Positions 9,252 through 18,236 of a stretch of 64,000 bases of DNA are shown here, one piece after another. The notes under the pieces were generated by a model. That model was not told where the DNA came from, made no database searches, and was given only the letters and a program-made list of their open reading frames with translations. Each line of letters opens with the position of its first letter. The stretch's first letter is position 1. Origin of the DNA: Saprospiraceae bacterium (GTDB lineage: Bacteria; Bacteroidota; Bacteroidia; Chitinophagales; Saprospiraceae); NCBI GenBank assembly GCA_016714025.1, contig JADJOB010000002.1, positions 1,272,001 to 1,336,000 on the forward strand, in the 5' to 3' direction. The position numbers and the translations under genes were made by a program.

Positions 9252-12200
9252 CTATGGCTTCATATTTCTTGTTAGATTTTCCTGCTTAACTGCTTTTTCG
9301 TATTTGCTGTGAAATTGATTTTGAATGGTTTTAAAATCGGATTCGGATTTTGAAACTTCTGCTTGCAATGTTTGAATGCGATCGATAACTAAATTGGAGG
9401 GTCGTTGTTCTTCGCTTACCACACTGGCGTATGCATCAGAAATTCGTTCGCGTAATTTTTCTTCGTCAGCAAAAATGGATTTTTGTTTAGTCGCTAATAA
9501 GTTACTGCGTAATTGTTCTAATGAATCAAGGTATCGTTGCGCCAGGATCACATTCTTTTTGTTTTTCATTTTATCTTTTAACTCGCGAATCTCTTTTTGT
9601 TGATTGGAAATTGATTCTACTGTGCGCGCGAGTTGTTCGTGCATATAATAATATTTCATGCAAACTTCGTACTGAAGTTTACGATCGGAAAGAGAATAAT
9701 TTTCTTTATCCTGGTGAATCAATTGAAAGGTATCGAGATAAGTTTGGTTTCCTACAACCAATTTTAGTTGATAATTTCCTGGCAATACTTTTGGAGCTCC
9801 GAAAGCACCAAAATCCAACTTGGTTCCACCTTCAGCGACTTTTGCAGGTTTCATGCGTTGATTCCAGTACACTTTATTGATTCCTTTTCTTTTAGTCGTA
9901 TTGAGTGCCTGAATTAATTTTCCTTCCATATCCAGCACTTCCATTTTAACTTCACCATTCATTACACGATCTTTCAAATAATATTGAAAGGGTTTTATAT
10001 CGTCTGGATTTCCTGCAACCCAGCCTCCACTAAAAGGGGATCCTCCTCCATATTTTCCAGTTGTCAATTCCATTTCTTTTGTATCAAACAGCACTACGTT
10101 TTTTTCAGCAATGCTTTTACTCATGTTTCGGATTACAGAAATATCATCGATGACATAAATCCCACGGCCATGGGTTCCTACGACCAATGAATGTTCGCGT
10201 GGATGAATTTGAATATCCCGTGTCAATGCATAATCCGGAATATTATTCTTCATTCGAAACCATTCCATTCCACCGTCTAAACTGGCAAACAATCCCAATT
10301 CAGTTCCCAGAAACAATACATTTTTATTGACGAGATCTTCTTTGATTTTATGAGCAAATCCAGTAAACTCTTTACTTTGAATTCTGGTAAATGTTTTACC
10401 CAAATCAGTTGATTTGATTACATAGGTTTGATGATCTCCATAAGTATGATTGTCTAAGGTTATGTAAACAGTATTTTGATCGAAGTTGGATGCTTCGATA
10501 CTGCTGATCCAGGTCTGTGGAGGGACGCCTGTTGCTATATAATTGCCAGATAAGTTTTTCCAGGTTTTGCCGCCATCAGTTGTGAGTTGTAAATTTCCAT
10601 CGTCTGTGCCGGCCCAAATTAAATTTTCATTGAGTGGAGATTCTGTAAGGGTGAAAATAGTACAATGGTTTTCTGCGCTGGTGTTGTCTGCGCTTAATCC
10701 ACCACTGTTTTCCTGTTGTTGTTTTTTCTTGTCATTGGTAGTGAGATCCGGCGAAATAACAGACCAGTTTCTTCCTTGATCTGTTGATTTGAAAATATAT
10801 TGTGCGGCAACATAGAGGTTTTTCTTATTTTTTGCACCACAAACAATTGGACTGTTCCAATTCCATCGTAATTTTTCTTGTGATGCGGTTTGCTGTGGTT
10901 TTATATTATAGGATTTGAAAGTCCTTAAATCAATCCGGGCTGAATTGCCTCCCTGACTTTCAGCATAAACAATGTTAGAATCCAGTGGATCCGGTACCGT
11001 CCAAAATCCATCTCCCCAATAGACCGTTTTCCAATCTCCATTGCCAATGCCACCGGGATTTGCACTGGGACCTACCCAGGAACCATTGTCCTGCAATCCG
11101 CCATAAATTCTAAAAGGATTTTCGTTATCAATCGCTACATGATAAAATTGACCAACAGGTAAATTGTGACAAAAAATCCAGGTCGCACCCCGGTCATTGC
11201 TGATGTATACGCCTCCATCGGTTCCCAGATACATGTTGCTGGTATTTTGTGGATTGATCCAAAGGGCGTGGTGATCACTGTGTACCCATCCGCCATCGTA
11301 ACTCGCATCATTGAATGAATAACCACCATCATCTGAATATGAAAATTGAAAAGCCGGACGATACACCCGTTTAGGATCTTTTGGATCAATAACCAAGGTT
11401 GAAAAATAAAATGGGCGAGACACCACATTGAGTGTGGCACTTTGTGATTTCCAAGATTCCCCATGATCTGACGAAATGTATAAGCCGGTATTGTTGGATT
11501 CTACAATAGCCAATAAATTTTCAGGGGCGCTGGGTGCCAATGCAATCGCCACCCTGCCAAAATCACCTTCTGGCAATCCTTTGGTTATTTTGCGCCAGTT
11601 TGCACCCCCATCTTCACTTTTATAAAAAGCAGATCCTTTTCCACCAGATTCAAACGTAAAAGCTTTGCGTCTGAATTCCCAGGTGGTGGCATAAAGTATG
11701 TTGGGTTGATTTGGGTGAATTGCCAAATCGGCGCAACCTGTTTTTTGATCGATGTATAATATTTTGGTCCAGCTTTTACCGGCATCGATGGATTTATAAA
11801 GTCCGCGATGCGGACTGTCAGACCACAAAGCACCGGGAGCGGCTACATAAATGGTGTTTGAATTTTTTGGATCAATTATAATTTTTGAAATGTGTTCGGT
11901 ACTGTCCAAACCAATTTTGACCCAGTTTTCACCCGCATCCGTAGATTTATACAATCCCACCCCAATGGATACGGAGTTACGCATATTGCTTTCTCCGGTA
12001 CCTACATACAGTGTGGAAGGATTTGCCTGATCAATGGCGATGGCACCAATAGACTGGCAATATTTATCAAAAATGGGTTTGAAGGAAGCACCGGCATTGG
12101 TAGATTTCCAAACGCCTCCACCAGCAGTTCCAATGTACAAGGTTCGGGGTTCAGTATTGACGCCTTCAATGGCTGTGATTCTTCCGCTCATGGTCCCAGG

Positions 12201-12311
12201 TCCCAGTGCACGGGCTTCCAGTGATCCAAAGGTTGAAGCATTGATTTTGGTTTGTGAAAAGGAATTGTGCGTAACCAATAGGCAAAACAGACAAAGAGCT
12301 AAAAATCGCAT
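9252..12311 (-). CDS. Sortilin/VPS10-type beta-propeller secreted protein
   Basis: The product of about 1019 residues begins with a signal peptide (MRFLALCLFCLLV, ending SFSQ). Repeated Asp-box (BNR) motifs, such as KSTNAGASF, KSTDAGENW, KSIDAGKSW, KSEDGGANW and SSDHGESW, run through the first 700 residues and predict one or two large beta-propellers as in VPS10/sortilin-like and glycosidase-like families. A beta-sandwich resembling the FlgD-type fold follows (about 800-900), then a charged coiled-coil tail. I see no T9SS sorting domain. The frame is open to an ATG at 12368, but the signal peptide and the promoter box at 12332-12339 favour the ATG at 12311. Substrate and enzymatic activity are unknown. 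Confidence 0.82.
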   Translation of the reverse strand: MRFLALCLFCLLVTHNSFSQTKINASTFGSLEARALGPGTMSGRITAIEGVNTEPRTLYIGTAGGGVWKSTNAGASFKPIFDKYCQSIGAIAIDQANPSTLYVGTGESNMRNSVSIGVGLYKSTDAGENWVKIGLDSTEHISKIIIDPKNSNTIYVAAPGALWSDSPHRGLYKSIDAGKSWTKILYIDQKTGCADLAIHPNQPNILYATTWEFRRKAFTFESGGKGSAFYKSEDGGANWRKITKGLPEGDFGRVAIALAPSAPENLLAIVESNNTGLYISSDHGESWKSQSATLNVVSRPFYFSTLVIDPKDPKRVYRPAFQFSYSDDGGYSFNDASYDGGWVHSDHHALWINPQNTSNMYLGTDGGVYISNDRGATWIFCHNLPVGQFYHVAIDNENPFRIYGGLQDNGSWVGPSANPGGIGNGDWKTVYWGDGFWTVPDPLDSNIVYAESQGGNSARIDLRTFKSYNIKPQQTASQEKLRWNWNSPIVCGAKNKKNLYVAAQYIFKSTDQGRNWSVISPDLTTNDKKKQQQENSGGLSADNTSAENHCTIFTLTESPLNENLIWAGTDDGNLQLTTDGGKTWKNLSGNYIATGVPPQTWISSIEASNFDQNTVYITLDNHTYGDHQTYVIKSTDLGKTFTRIQSKEFTGFAHKIKEDLVNKNVLFLGTELGLFASLDGGMEWFRMKNNIPDYALTRDIQIHPREHSLVVGTHGRGIYVIDDISVIRNMSKSIAEKNVVLFDTKEMELTTGKYGGGSPFSGGWVAGNPDDIKPFQYYLKDRVMNGEVKMEVLDMEGKLIQALNTTKRKGINKVYWNQRMKPAKVAEGGTKLDFGAFGAPKVLPGNYQLKLVVGNQTYLDTFQLIHQDKENYSLSDRKLQYEVCMKYYYMHEQLARTVESISNQQKEIRELKDKMKNKKNVILAQRYLDSLEQLRSNLLATKQKSIFADEEKLRERISDAYASVVSEEQRPSNLVIDRIQTLQAEVSKSESDFKTIQNQFHSKYEKAVKQENLTRNMKP

Positions 12312-12331
12312 TGTATTATAGTATTTAAGTT

Positions 12332-12339
12332 CAAAAATA
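12332..12339 (-). promoter_or_regulatory. -7 promoter box of the sortilin-like gene
   Basis: On the minus strand TATTTTTG matches TAnnTTTG, about 20 bases upstream of the ATG at 12311. This decides the start in favour of 12311 over 12368. No upstream TTTG box is clear. Confidence 0.45.
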
Positions 12340-12468
12340 GTCTTTAGTTCTAATGCAGTTAGATTCATAGACTAAAAGCAAGGAATTAACGACAAAAATA
12401 CCCGGTTTTATGTAAATACGAAGATATTCGTAGGAAAAAATAATCCCAATGTTTGTAAATAAATGTGC

Positions 12469-12476
12469 TAAATTTG
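12469..12476 (+). promoter_or_regulatory. -7 promoter box for the gene at 12497
   Basis: TAAATTTG matches TAnnTTTG, 20 bases before the ATG at 12497. An alternative in-frame ATG at 12449 lies upstream of this box, so the shorter protein is preferred. Confidence 0.45.
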
Positions 12477-12496
12477 AAAGACCTGAAATAGAATCT

Positions 12497-14149
12497 ATGA
12501 AACCAAGTAACACACATGAGTTAAATACAGAATATTTTAGGAACTTACAAAGCAGGATCCTATTCAGTATTCTTTTAATTTGCTTGTTCATTCCAAAAAT
12601 TTCGGATGCACAAGATTGCTTTCCAGATACGGAGCCACCGGTTTTAATTTGTAAAAAGATAGACACATTAATGCTTGGTTGGTGTGGAAATGTACAGATT
12701 TATGCTTCTGAATTTGTAAAATCTGTAGTTGATAATTGTTCACCCCGGGTAAAAATTACCTTTGACAGGGAAGGTAGATTAGAAGATGCTGATTTGATTT
12801 TATTATTAGTTGGTTTGGATACTTCTAATAATTTCATCACAATTTATGCGCACGACAATGCGGGAAATGTAAGTTCGTGTAGTTCCTTTTGCTTTCCGGT
12901 TTCAATGCTTAATTTGAAGGTAGATTGTAATATTTTATCAGATTATCGCTATTTTGAAGATGAAACAAATAAGATTGAATTAAGTATAAGAACAGAAGAT
13001 AATAAACTTCATCCAACGACAATTACTAACAAATGGTATCCAATGCGATTTGAAGGGACTATTTCTTCTATATCAAATCCGAAATCAATTGTTATAAATT
13101 CATTAGATTTTGCTTTTGATCATTGGAATATTTCACCAGCTGATATCATCGAAGCATCTCGTATGATTGTTCATTCGAGTCGATATCCATCAGCCATGAA
13201 TTATTTAAGTGCCGATACCAATTGCGATGGAGAAATTAATTTGCTGGATCTTTATAAAACACTCCAATTTATACTTGGGAATATTGTTAAAGATGATTGT
13301 ATCGCAAAACCTTTGGCAAGATTTTTAAATGATTCCGGCGTTTTATTAGGCACAGAAACAGATCTTAACTTTAATGCTAATACATTACAAAAAATGGGAT
13401 TTTGTCAACGAGGTGATATTGACAGAGAAAATTTATTTCCAAACGTTTCATTCTTCAATCCAGTAAGTCAAATCCAAGGTGACCCGGTTAATTGGAAAGT
13501 AAAAAATCAATTATTGGAAAGAAATCTTAACTACGTGTTAGATTTTGAATTTTCAGATAGTATGAAATTATTTGGTTTGCAATTCAATGTTAATTTTGAT
13601 ACAAGTTTGGTCCATATTGACACAGTTTATTCAAATTTTATTGGAACTCAATTTAATCGGATTTATCCCAATGATATTCAATGGGTTTGTTGGAATACAT
13701 TAGACCCTCAAATAGATCATGTTTTACCTAGGATTACATTCCACCTTACCGCTAAAGAAGATGCTAAAGTTGGTGAAGTATTTAAACCAACGGTTCAAAC
13801 CATTAGTAATTTTTTAGTAGAAGCATCTGGTAACGCACGTCCCATAGGAATTGAGTTTTCAAAAGTAGCAGGTAATCATACTACATTAAATGATGCTGAA
13901 TGGTTGCAAGCAACTCCCATACCATCTCAGGGCATTGTTAGAATTTCAGTGTTGGTCTCCAAAGAACAAGTAGGTCAATTAGAACTGATTGATGTACATG
14001 GGATTCTTGTTCATAAACAACTATTGAAATTTCAGAATGCTCCTTTGCAAATAGACATACCTAAACTTAAGAGTGGAATGTATTTTGCTGTATTAAGATT
14101 TGCTGAAAGTAAACCAATACAAAAAACATTTCTAATGATTCGAGAATAA
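12497..14149 (+). CDS. T9SS type A sorted protein with dockerin-like calcium loop
   Basis: The 550-residue product has an N-terminal hydrophobic signal (ILFSILLICLFIP, ending ISDAQ) after a longer than usual n-region. A HYR-like beta-sandwich (TEPPVLICKKIDT to NAGNVSSCS) comes next. Around residues 235-260 there is a dockerin/EF-hand-like loop, ADTNCDGEINLLDLYKTLQF, then a cohesin-like beta region (LDFEFSDSMKLFGLQFNVNFD to ITFHLTAKEDAKVGE). The last 80 residues are a T9SS type A sorting domain (ATPIPSQGIVRISV, ending GMYFAVLRF). Dockerin-like plus cohesin-like segments suggest calcium-dependent folding or an intramolecular contact, but no partner is visible here. Base composition is more AT-rich than in neighbouring housekeeping genes. 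Confidence 0.75.
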   Translation: MKPSNTHELNTEYFRNLQSRILFSILLICLFIPKISDAQDCFPDTEPPVLICKKIDTLMLGWCGNVQIYASEFVKSVVDNCSPRVKITFDREGRLEDADLILLLVGLDTSNNFITIYAHDNAGNVSSCSSFCFPVSMLNLKVDCNILSDYRYFEDETNKIELSIRTEDNKLHPTTITNKWYPMRFEGTISSISNPKSIVINSLDFAFDHWNISPADIIEASRMIVHSSRYPSAMNYLSADTNCDGEINLLDLYKTLQFILGNIVKDDCIAKPLARFLNDSGVLLGTETDLNFNANTLQKMGFCQRGDIDRENLFPNVSFFNPVSQIQGDPVNWKVKNQLLERNLNYVLDFEFSDSMKLFGLQFNVNFDTSLVHIDTVYSNFIGTQFNRIYPNDIQWVCWNTLDPQIDHVLPRITFHLTAKEDAKVGEVFKPTVQTISNFLVEASGNARPIGIEFSKVAGNHTTLNDAEWLQATPIPSQGIVRISVLVSKEQVGQLELIDVHGILVHKQLLKFQNAPLQIDIPKLKSGMYFAVLRFAESKPIQKTFLMIRE

Positions 14150-14261
14150 TATGTAGGATCTATTTAATAAAATTTGTGCTGTATTAATTTCCTATGAAGA
14201 AAAGTTAATCTGAATACACCCTGAATATTGTAATTTGATGATACTTTTTATTGCATTTGGC

Positions 14262-16391
14262 TTACTCTTCATGATCCTTGGAAATTGCTTTATATTCTGC
14301 AATCAATTTTTGTTGAATGTCTGGTGTAACCGGAGCATATTCTAAAAAATGCATGCTGAATTTTGCTTTGCCCTGAGTCATCGAGCGTAAACTGGAAGAG
14401 TAATTATGCATTTCAGCTAATGGGACTTTTGTTTTGATTTTTTTGTAATGACCCTCAGAATCCATTCCTAAAATGATAGCGCGTCGTGTTTGTAAGTCAC
14501 CCATTATATCACCCATGGCATCATCTCCACAAAGTATTTCCAATTCATAAACCGGTTCCAAAATCTGAGCACCGGCCGAGTGAAACGCTTCTTTAAAAGC
14601 CATGGTTCCTGCAATTTGAAAAGCCATATCATTGCTGTCAACCGGATGCATCTTTCCATCAAACACTGAAACACGAATATCGGTACAATAAGATCCAGTC
14701 AAAGGACCTTCGATCATTTTATTCATTATCCCTTTTTTGATAGCAGAGGAAAATTTAGTGTCAATTGATCCTCCAACGATGCACCATAAAAAGGATAATT
14801 TGCCACCCCAACTCAATTCTTCAGCTTCGCGTTGTCTGACATTTAATCCCGCCGGGTCTGCCATTCCTTCATGAAAAGGTTCTACGCGCATGTGCACTTC
14901 TGCAAATTGTCCTGCTCCGCCGGATTGTTTTTTATGTCGGTAACTGGTATCCGTTGCTTTGGTAATGGTTTCGAGATAAGGAATTTTTGGTTTTAAAAAA
15001 TCAATGTGCAATCCATGAAGTTTTTCAATCCGATATTTTAATAAGTCCATGTGCAACTGTCCCTGACCATGCAATAAATTTTGTTTAAGTCTTTGGGATT
15101 GTTCCAATACTAAAGTGGGATCTTCTTCCTGTAATTCATGAATCGCTTTAATCAATTTTTCAAGGTCGTTTTTATTTTCTGTTGAAATAGCTGCCCGCGT
15201 TCTTGGTTCTGGAAAAGGGATGGGTTCTACTTCTGCATCATGACCTTTTATGCTCAAAGTATTGTTGGTATGACTGTCTTTTAATTTTACAACCACTCCT
15301 AAATCTCCAGCAACCAACTCATTGACTGCTTCACGATTTTTTCCATTGGAAACATAAATTTGATTGAGCCGTTCGTATCCCCGATTTGCATTATTATTTA
15401 ATTCATCACCTGTTTTTACTTTTCCTGAATATACTTTGAAATAGGATACCCGTCCAACTTTAGGTTCACTCATCGTTTTATAGATAAACAACGTTGTCGG
15501 ACCGGAGGCATCCACTTTTAATTCTCCATTTTTAAGTTTGGCATTGGGTCTATCGGCAGGAGACGGACACACATCATTGATAAATCCCATGATTCTGCCA
15601 CTTCCCATATTTTTTATAGCAGAACAACAAAAAACAGGAAATAAACTTTGATGAGCGATCCCTTTGCGAAGTCCATCTGCCAATTCTGATTCATCCAGAT
15701 TGCCGGTTTCAAAAAAATGTTCCATTAAAGTATCATCATTTTCTGCGGCTGCTTCGACAATTGCTGTATGCATTTCCTGAGCTCTGGCTTTTTCAGATTC
15801 AGGTATTTCTTTTTTAACCGGTTTACCTCCATCAGCAGGAAATTCATACATCACCATGCGCAATGCATCGATGATGGCATTAAAATTTTTACCTGGATTT
15901 AATGGATATTGAAAAGCAATCAGTTTATTTCCAAAACGAGCTTTTGCTTGTTCCAGTGAAGTATCAAAATCTGCTTTTTCATGATCGCATTGATTGATCA
16001 CAAACATGGCGGGAAGGTGAAATTTTTCTACATATTCCCATATTAATTCTGTTCCGACTTCCACACCATGCGAACCATTAATCGTCATAATTCCCAAGTC
16101 CGCTACTTTCATAGATGATAATATTTCACCTACAAAATCATCAGAGCCAGGTGTGTCTATGATATTTATTTTAGAATCCTTCCAACTTACGTGCATGAGT
16201 TTGCTAAACAAACTCGATTTGCGCTCTTGTTCGATATCCGAAAAATCAGATACGGTATTACCGGCATCAATCGTACCGCGACGTGTAATGGCTTTGGCTT
16301 CGTAAAGCATGCTTTCTATCAGGCTGGTTTTTCCGCTATGCGAATGGCCCAGCAAGACGACATTCCTGATGTGTTTGGGATCCTGGCTCAT
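14262..16391 (-). CDS. EF-G-2-type translational GTPase
   Basis: The 709-residue protein has the five-domain length of elongation factor G. GTPase motifs are G1 GHSHSGKT (15-22), G3 DTPG (79-82) and G4 NQCD (133-136) in place of NKxD. The switch I segment reads EQERKSSLF rather than the EF-G ERGITI, so the invariant Thr is lacking. Together with the phrase SDDFVGEI these features resemble the EF-G-2 group known from Thermus rather than the main EF-G. The canonical fusA, expected near the str operon, is not in the window. EF-G-2 proteins have no settled function; roles in translocation or recycling under particular conditions have been discussed. The gene is monocistronic and divergent from rplU. 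Confidence 0.82.
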   Translation of the reverse strand: MSQDPKHIRNVVLLGHSHSGKTSLIESMLYEAKAITRRGTIDAGNTVSDFSDIEQERKSSLFSKLMHVSWKDSKINIIDTPGSDDFVGEILSSMKVADLGIMTINGSHGVEVGTELIWEYVEKFHLPAMFVINQCDHEKADFDTSLEQAKARFGNKLIAFQYPLNPGKNFNAIIDALRMVMYEFPADGGKPVKKEIPESEKARAQEMHTAIVEAAAENDDTLMEHFFETGNLDESELADGLRKGIAHQSLFPVFCCSAIKNMGSGRIMGFINDVCPSPADRPNAKLKNGELKVDASGPTTLFIYKTMSEPKVGRVSYFKVYSGKVKTGDELNNNANRGYERLNQIYVSNGKNREAVNELVAGDLGVVVKLKDSHTNNTLSIKGHDAEVEPIPFPEPRTRAAISTENKNDLEKLIKAIHELQEEDPTLVLEQSQRLKQNLLHGQGQLHMDLLKYRIEKLHGLHIDFLKPKIPYLETITKATDTSYRHKKQSGGAGQFAEVHMRVEPFHEGMADPAGLNVRQREAEELSWGGKLSFLWCIVGGSIDTKFSSAIKKGIMNKMIEGPLTGSYCTDIRVSVFDGKMHPVDSNDMAFQIAGTMAFKEAFHSAGAQILEPVYELEILCGDDAMGDIMGDLQTRRAIILGMDSEGHYKKIKTKVPLAEMHNYSSSLRSMTQGKAKFSMHFLEYAPVTPDIQQKLIAEYKAISKDHEE

Positions 16392-16662
16392 AAAAGCAAT
16401 GTTTTTATTGGTTAAGAATAGTTGCTACAAGTTATCTGTATTGAAATTATTTGCAAATGATTTCTGAATATTAATTTTAATATAAAAGCAAATTATTGTA
16501 TACCAATAAACTATATATATAAACTAAAATGTATTTCAATGTCAAAAACCTAAACGCTTTGTTGGATGGGATTCGAAGCTTTCTGAATCATCCTGCATAG
16601 GGTGTCCAAGCGACTGGGTGTTTAATAATTACAATTTTCAACAATTTCTAGATTTTAAAGTG

Positions 16663-16756
16663 TAATCCCAGCTCCTTTTTTCAAAGCAGATCTGCGTCCA
16701 AATTTCCTCTGAATAGGGATCAAGCAGATCGGTTCTTAACAGGTAACCTGGGATTA
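16663..16756. other. Nested inverted repeat, possible structured RNA
   Basis: Outer arms TAATCCCAG (16663-16671) and CTGGGATTA (16748-16756) are perfectly complementary. Inside, GATCTGC (16689-16695) pairs with GCAGATC (16724-16730), with a further TCC/GGA pair within. GCAGATCTGC is also self-palindromic, so alternative pairing is possible. The element lies over 100 bp upstream of the rplU -7 box, so it is probably not an rplU leader. It could be a small RNA on either strand or a protein-binding site. Confidence 0.35.
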
Positions 16757-16861
16757 TTTGTATTTAAATCATTGATAATGAATAAGATAAACTAATTTAA
16801 ATCTAATAGAATTCTAAGGCATATTTTTTCAATAAAAACCATTTTTTTCCGTAAAAGATAG

Positions 16862-16869
16862 TATTTTTG
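16862..16869 (+). promoter_or_regulatory. -7 promoter box of rplU-rpmA
   Basis: TATTTTTG matches TAnnTTTG, 25 bases before the rplU ATG. No TTTG is seen at the usual spacing upstream. Confidence 0.5.
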
Positions 16870-16894
16870 CAGTCCAATTTTAAAGACCTTAGTC

Positions 16895-17206
16895 ATGATC
16901 GCAGTGGTTAATATAGCAGGGCAACAATTTAAAGTCAGTAAAGGCCAAAAATTGTATGTTCACCGTCAGGAAGCCGAAACCGGTAGTCAAGTAAATTTTG
17001 ATCAGGTGTTGATGCTGATAAATGGTGAACAAACTACCATTGGAATGCCCAACATTGCAGGTGCAAGCATTTCTGCTAAAGTGTTAGATCATATCAAAGG
17101 TGATAAAGTAATTGTGTATAAAAAGAAGCGCAGAAAAGGCTATGAAAAAAAGAATGGCCACCGTCAATCTTTTACACAAATTCAGGTTGAATCCATCCAA
17201 ATTTAA
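16895..17206 (+). CDS. rplU: 50S ribosomal protein L21
   Basis: The 103-residue protein matches L21 in length and sequence: N-terminal AVVNIAGQQFKVSKGQKLYV, the central VNFDQVLM, and the basic C-terminal KKKRRKGYEKKNGHRQ loop that contacts 23S rRNA. It precedes rpmA by 19 bp, the conserved bacterial order, and is driven by the box at 16862. Confidence 0.97.
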   Translation: MIAVVNIAGQQFKVSKGQKLYVHRQEAETGSQVNFDQVLMLINGEQTTIGMPNIAGASISAKVLDHIKGDKVIVYKKKRRKGYEKKNGHRQSFTQIQVESIQI

Positions 17207-17225
17207 TTCTATAAAATTTTAAGCC

Positions 17226-17474
17226 ATGGCACATAAGAAAGGGGAAGGTAGTACTAGTAACGGTCGCGATAGCAACAGCAAACGTTTGGGCGTAAAATTA
17301 TTTGGAGGTCAGGAAGCAATTCCTGGAAACATCATCGTGCGCCAACGGGGTACAAAATATCACCCTGGTATTAATGTTGGTGTTGGAAAAGATTTTACAT
17401 TATTTGCTCTTAAAGCAGGTGTAGTTACTTTTAAAAAGACCCGCGAAGATCGAAACGTAGTACACGTTCTCTAA
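17226..17474 (+). CDS. rpmA: 50S ribosomal protein L27
   Basis: The 82-residue protein has the conserved start MAHKKGEGSTSNGRDSNSKR, whose tail reaches the peptidyl transferase centre, and the signature GNIIVRQRGTKYHPG. There is no N-terminal pro-extension of the kind cleaved by Prp in Firmicutes. It is cotranscribed with rplU and convergent with the BatE-like gene. Confidence 0.97.
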   Translation: MAHKKGEGSTSNGRDSNSKRLGVKLFGGQEAIPGNIIVRQRGTKYHPGINVGVGKDFTLFALKAGVVTFKKTREDRNVVHVL

Positions 17475-17513
17475 ACTGTTTTTCTTCTTATTTATTTATT
17501 GAATACCCTGGAG

Positions 17514-18236
17514 TTATAGAATAACCCTTGTTCCTTTATTTAATTCAACCCAACCAAAGTCTAATTCGGTGGTTTGAACTTTAATCCACCCCTGGATCTG
17601 ATCTTTTATTTGCAAATAGAGTCCGGCTTTTAGATCATCCTTTTTACTACTGCCCGGATCGGGTGATAAATACAATGGACTTGCCTGTAATAATACAAAC
17701 CCATTCTGATCATTTCGAATCGAGTCCCGGTGTACCGCCAACAACAAGGAAATGCAAGCAAACAACAACACGAAACGAATCGATTGAAGTGACAGAGGTA
17801 TTTTGTCTTTGAATAAATAGCCTGCAATCCCTATGGAAACAGTCAAAACAAAAAGCATAAACCAATGAAATGCTTGCATGCTTAATAAGATGGATTTATA
17901 AATCTTGAAAAGTATAAATTCAGGTAATTCAAATGTTTCGATCCCTGCTGCTGCCTCGGCGATTTTTAAATTTTTAATGCATGCAGCACAGTTTGGATCC
18001 CACTTCAATGCTTTTCGGTAATACAGGATCGCTTGTGGATACTCTTTTAAACCAGTATACGTATTCCCGATATTAAAATAGAGATCTGCTCCTCGCATTC
18101 CATTAGCAAGAAGCTGATTCCATTCTGTTAACGCGGTATGATAATCTTTGGCTTTATATGCCTGGATCGCTTTTTCGACTTGAGAAAAACAAACTGTCGG
18201 AGCTAAGAATAATAAATAAAGAGCCAGACGTTTCAT
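17514..18236 (-). CDS. BatE-like TPR/SH3 membrane protein
   Basis: The 240-residue protein has a signal peptide (ending CFSQ), a two-unit tetratricopeptide region (AIQAYKAKDYHTAL, then LYFNIGNTYTGLKEYPQAILYYRKALKWDP), two transmembrane helices (about 118-138 and 148-168) and a C-terminal SH3-like domain (SPDPGSSKKDDLKAG, then IQGWIKV, FGWVELNKG). This is the architecture of BatE from the Bacteroides aerotolerance (Bat) operon. BatE normally accompanies a MoxR ATPase and the VWA proteins BatA/BatB. Here it is the last gene of an operon with an OstA-like protein and an FAD oxidoreductase, overlapping the OstA-like stop by 4 bp. Confidence 0.7.
   Translation of the reverse strand: MKRLALYLLFLAPTVCFSQVEKAIQAYKAKDYHTALTEWNQLLANGMRGADLYFNIGNTYTGLKEYPQAILYYRKALKWDPNCAACIKNLKIAEAAAGIETFELPEFILFKIYKSILLSMQAFHWFMLFVLTVSIGIAGYLFKDKIPLSLQSIRFVLLFACISLLLAVHRDSIRNDQNGFVLLQASPLYLSPDPGSSKKDDLKAGLYLQIKDQIQGWIKVQTTELDFGWVELNKGTRVIL

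Larger units (their letters stand above)
16392..16894. other. 503-bp spacer between the EF-G-2 gene and rplU
   Basis: No ORF above noise. The outer parts are strongly AT-rich. The middle (about 16560-16760) is less AT-rich and holds a nested inverted repeat (16663-16756), listed separately. The last 35 bases contain the rplU promoter. I checked for tRNA, SRP RNA and tmRNA hallmarks and found none. Confidence 0.6.

Noticed and set aside
12034..12321. 95-residue plus-strand ORF opposite the sortilin-like gene
   Set aside because: Lies wholly antisense to a strong coding region with family motifs; typical shadow ORF.
16565..16620. Segment with a T-loop-like GATTCGAAGC, possible tRNA
   Set aside because: No acceptor stem, D-arm or anticodon arm can be formed around it.
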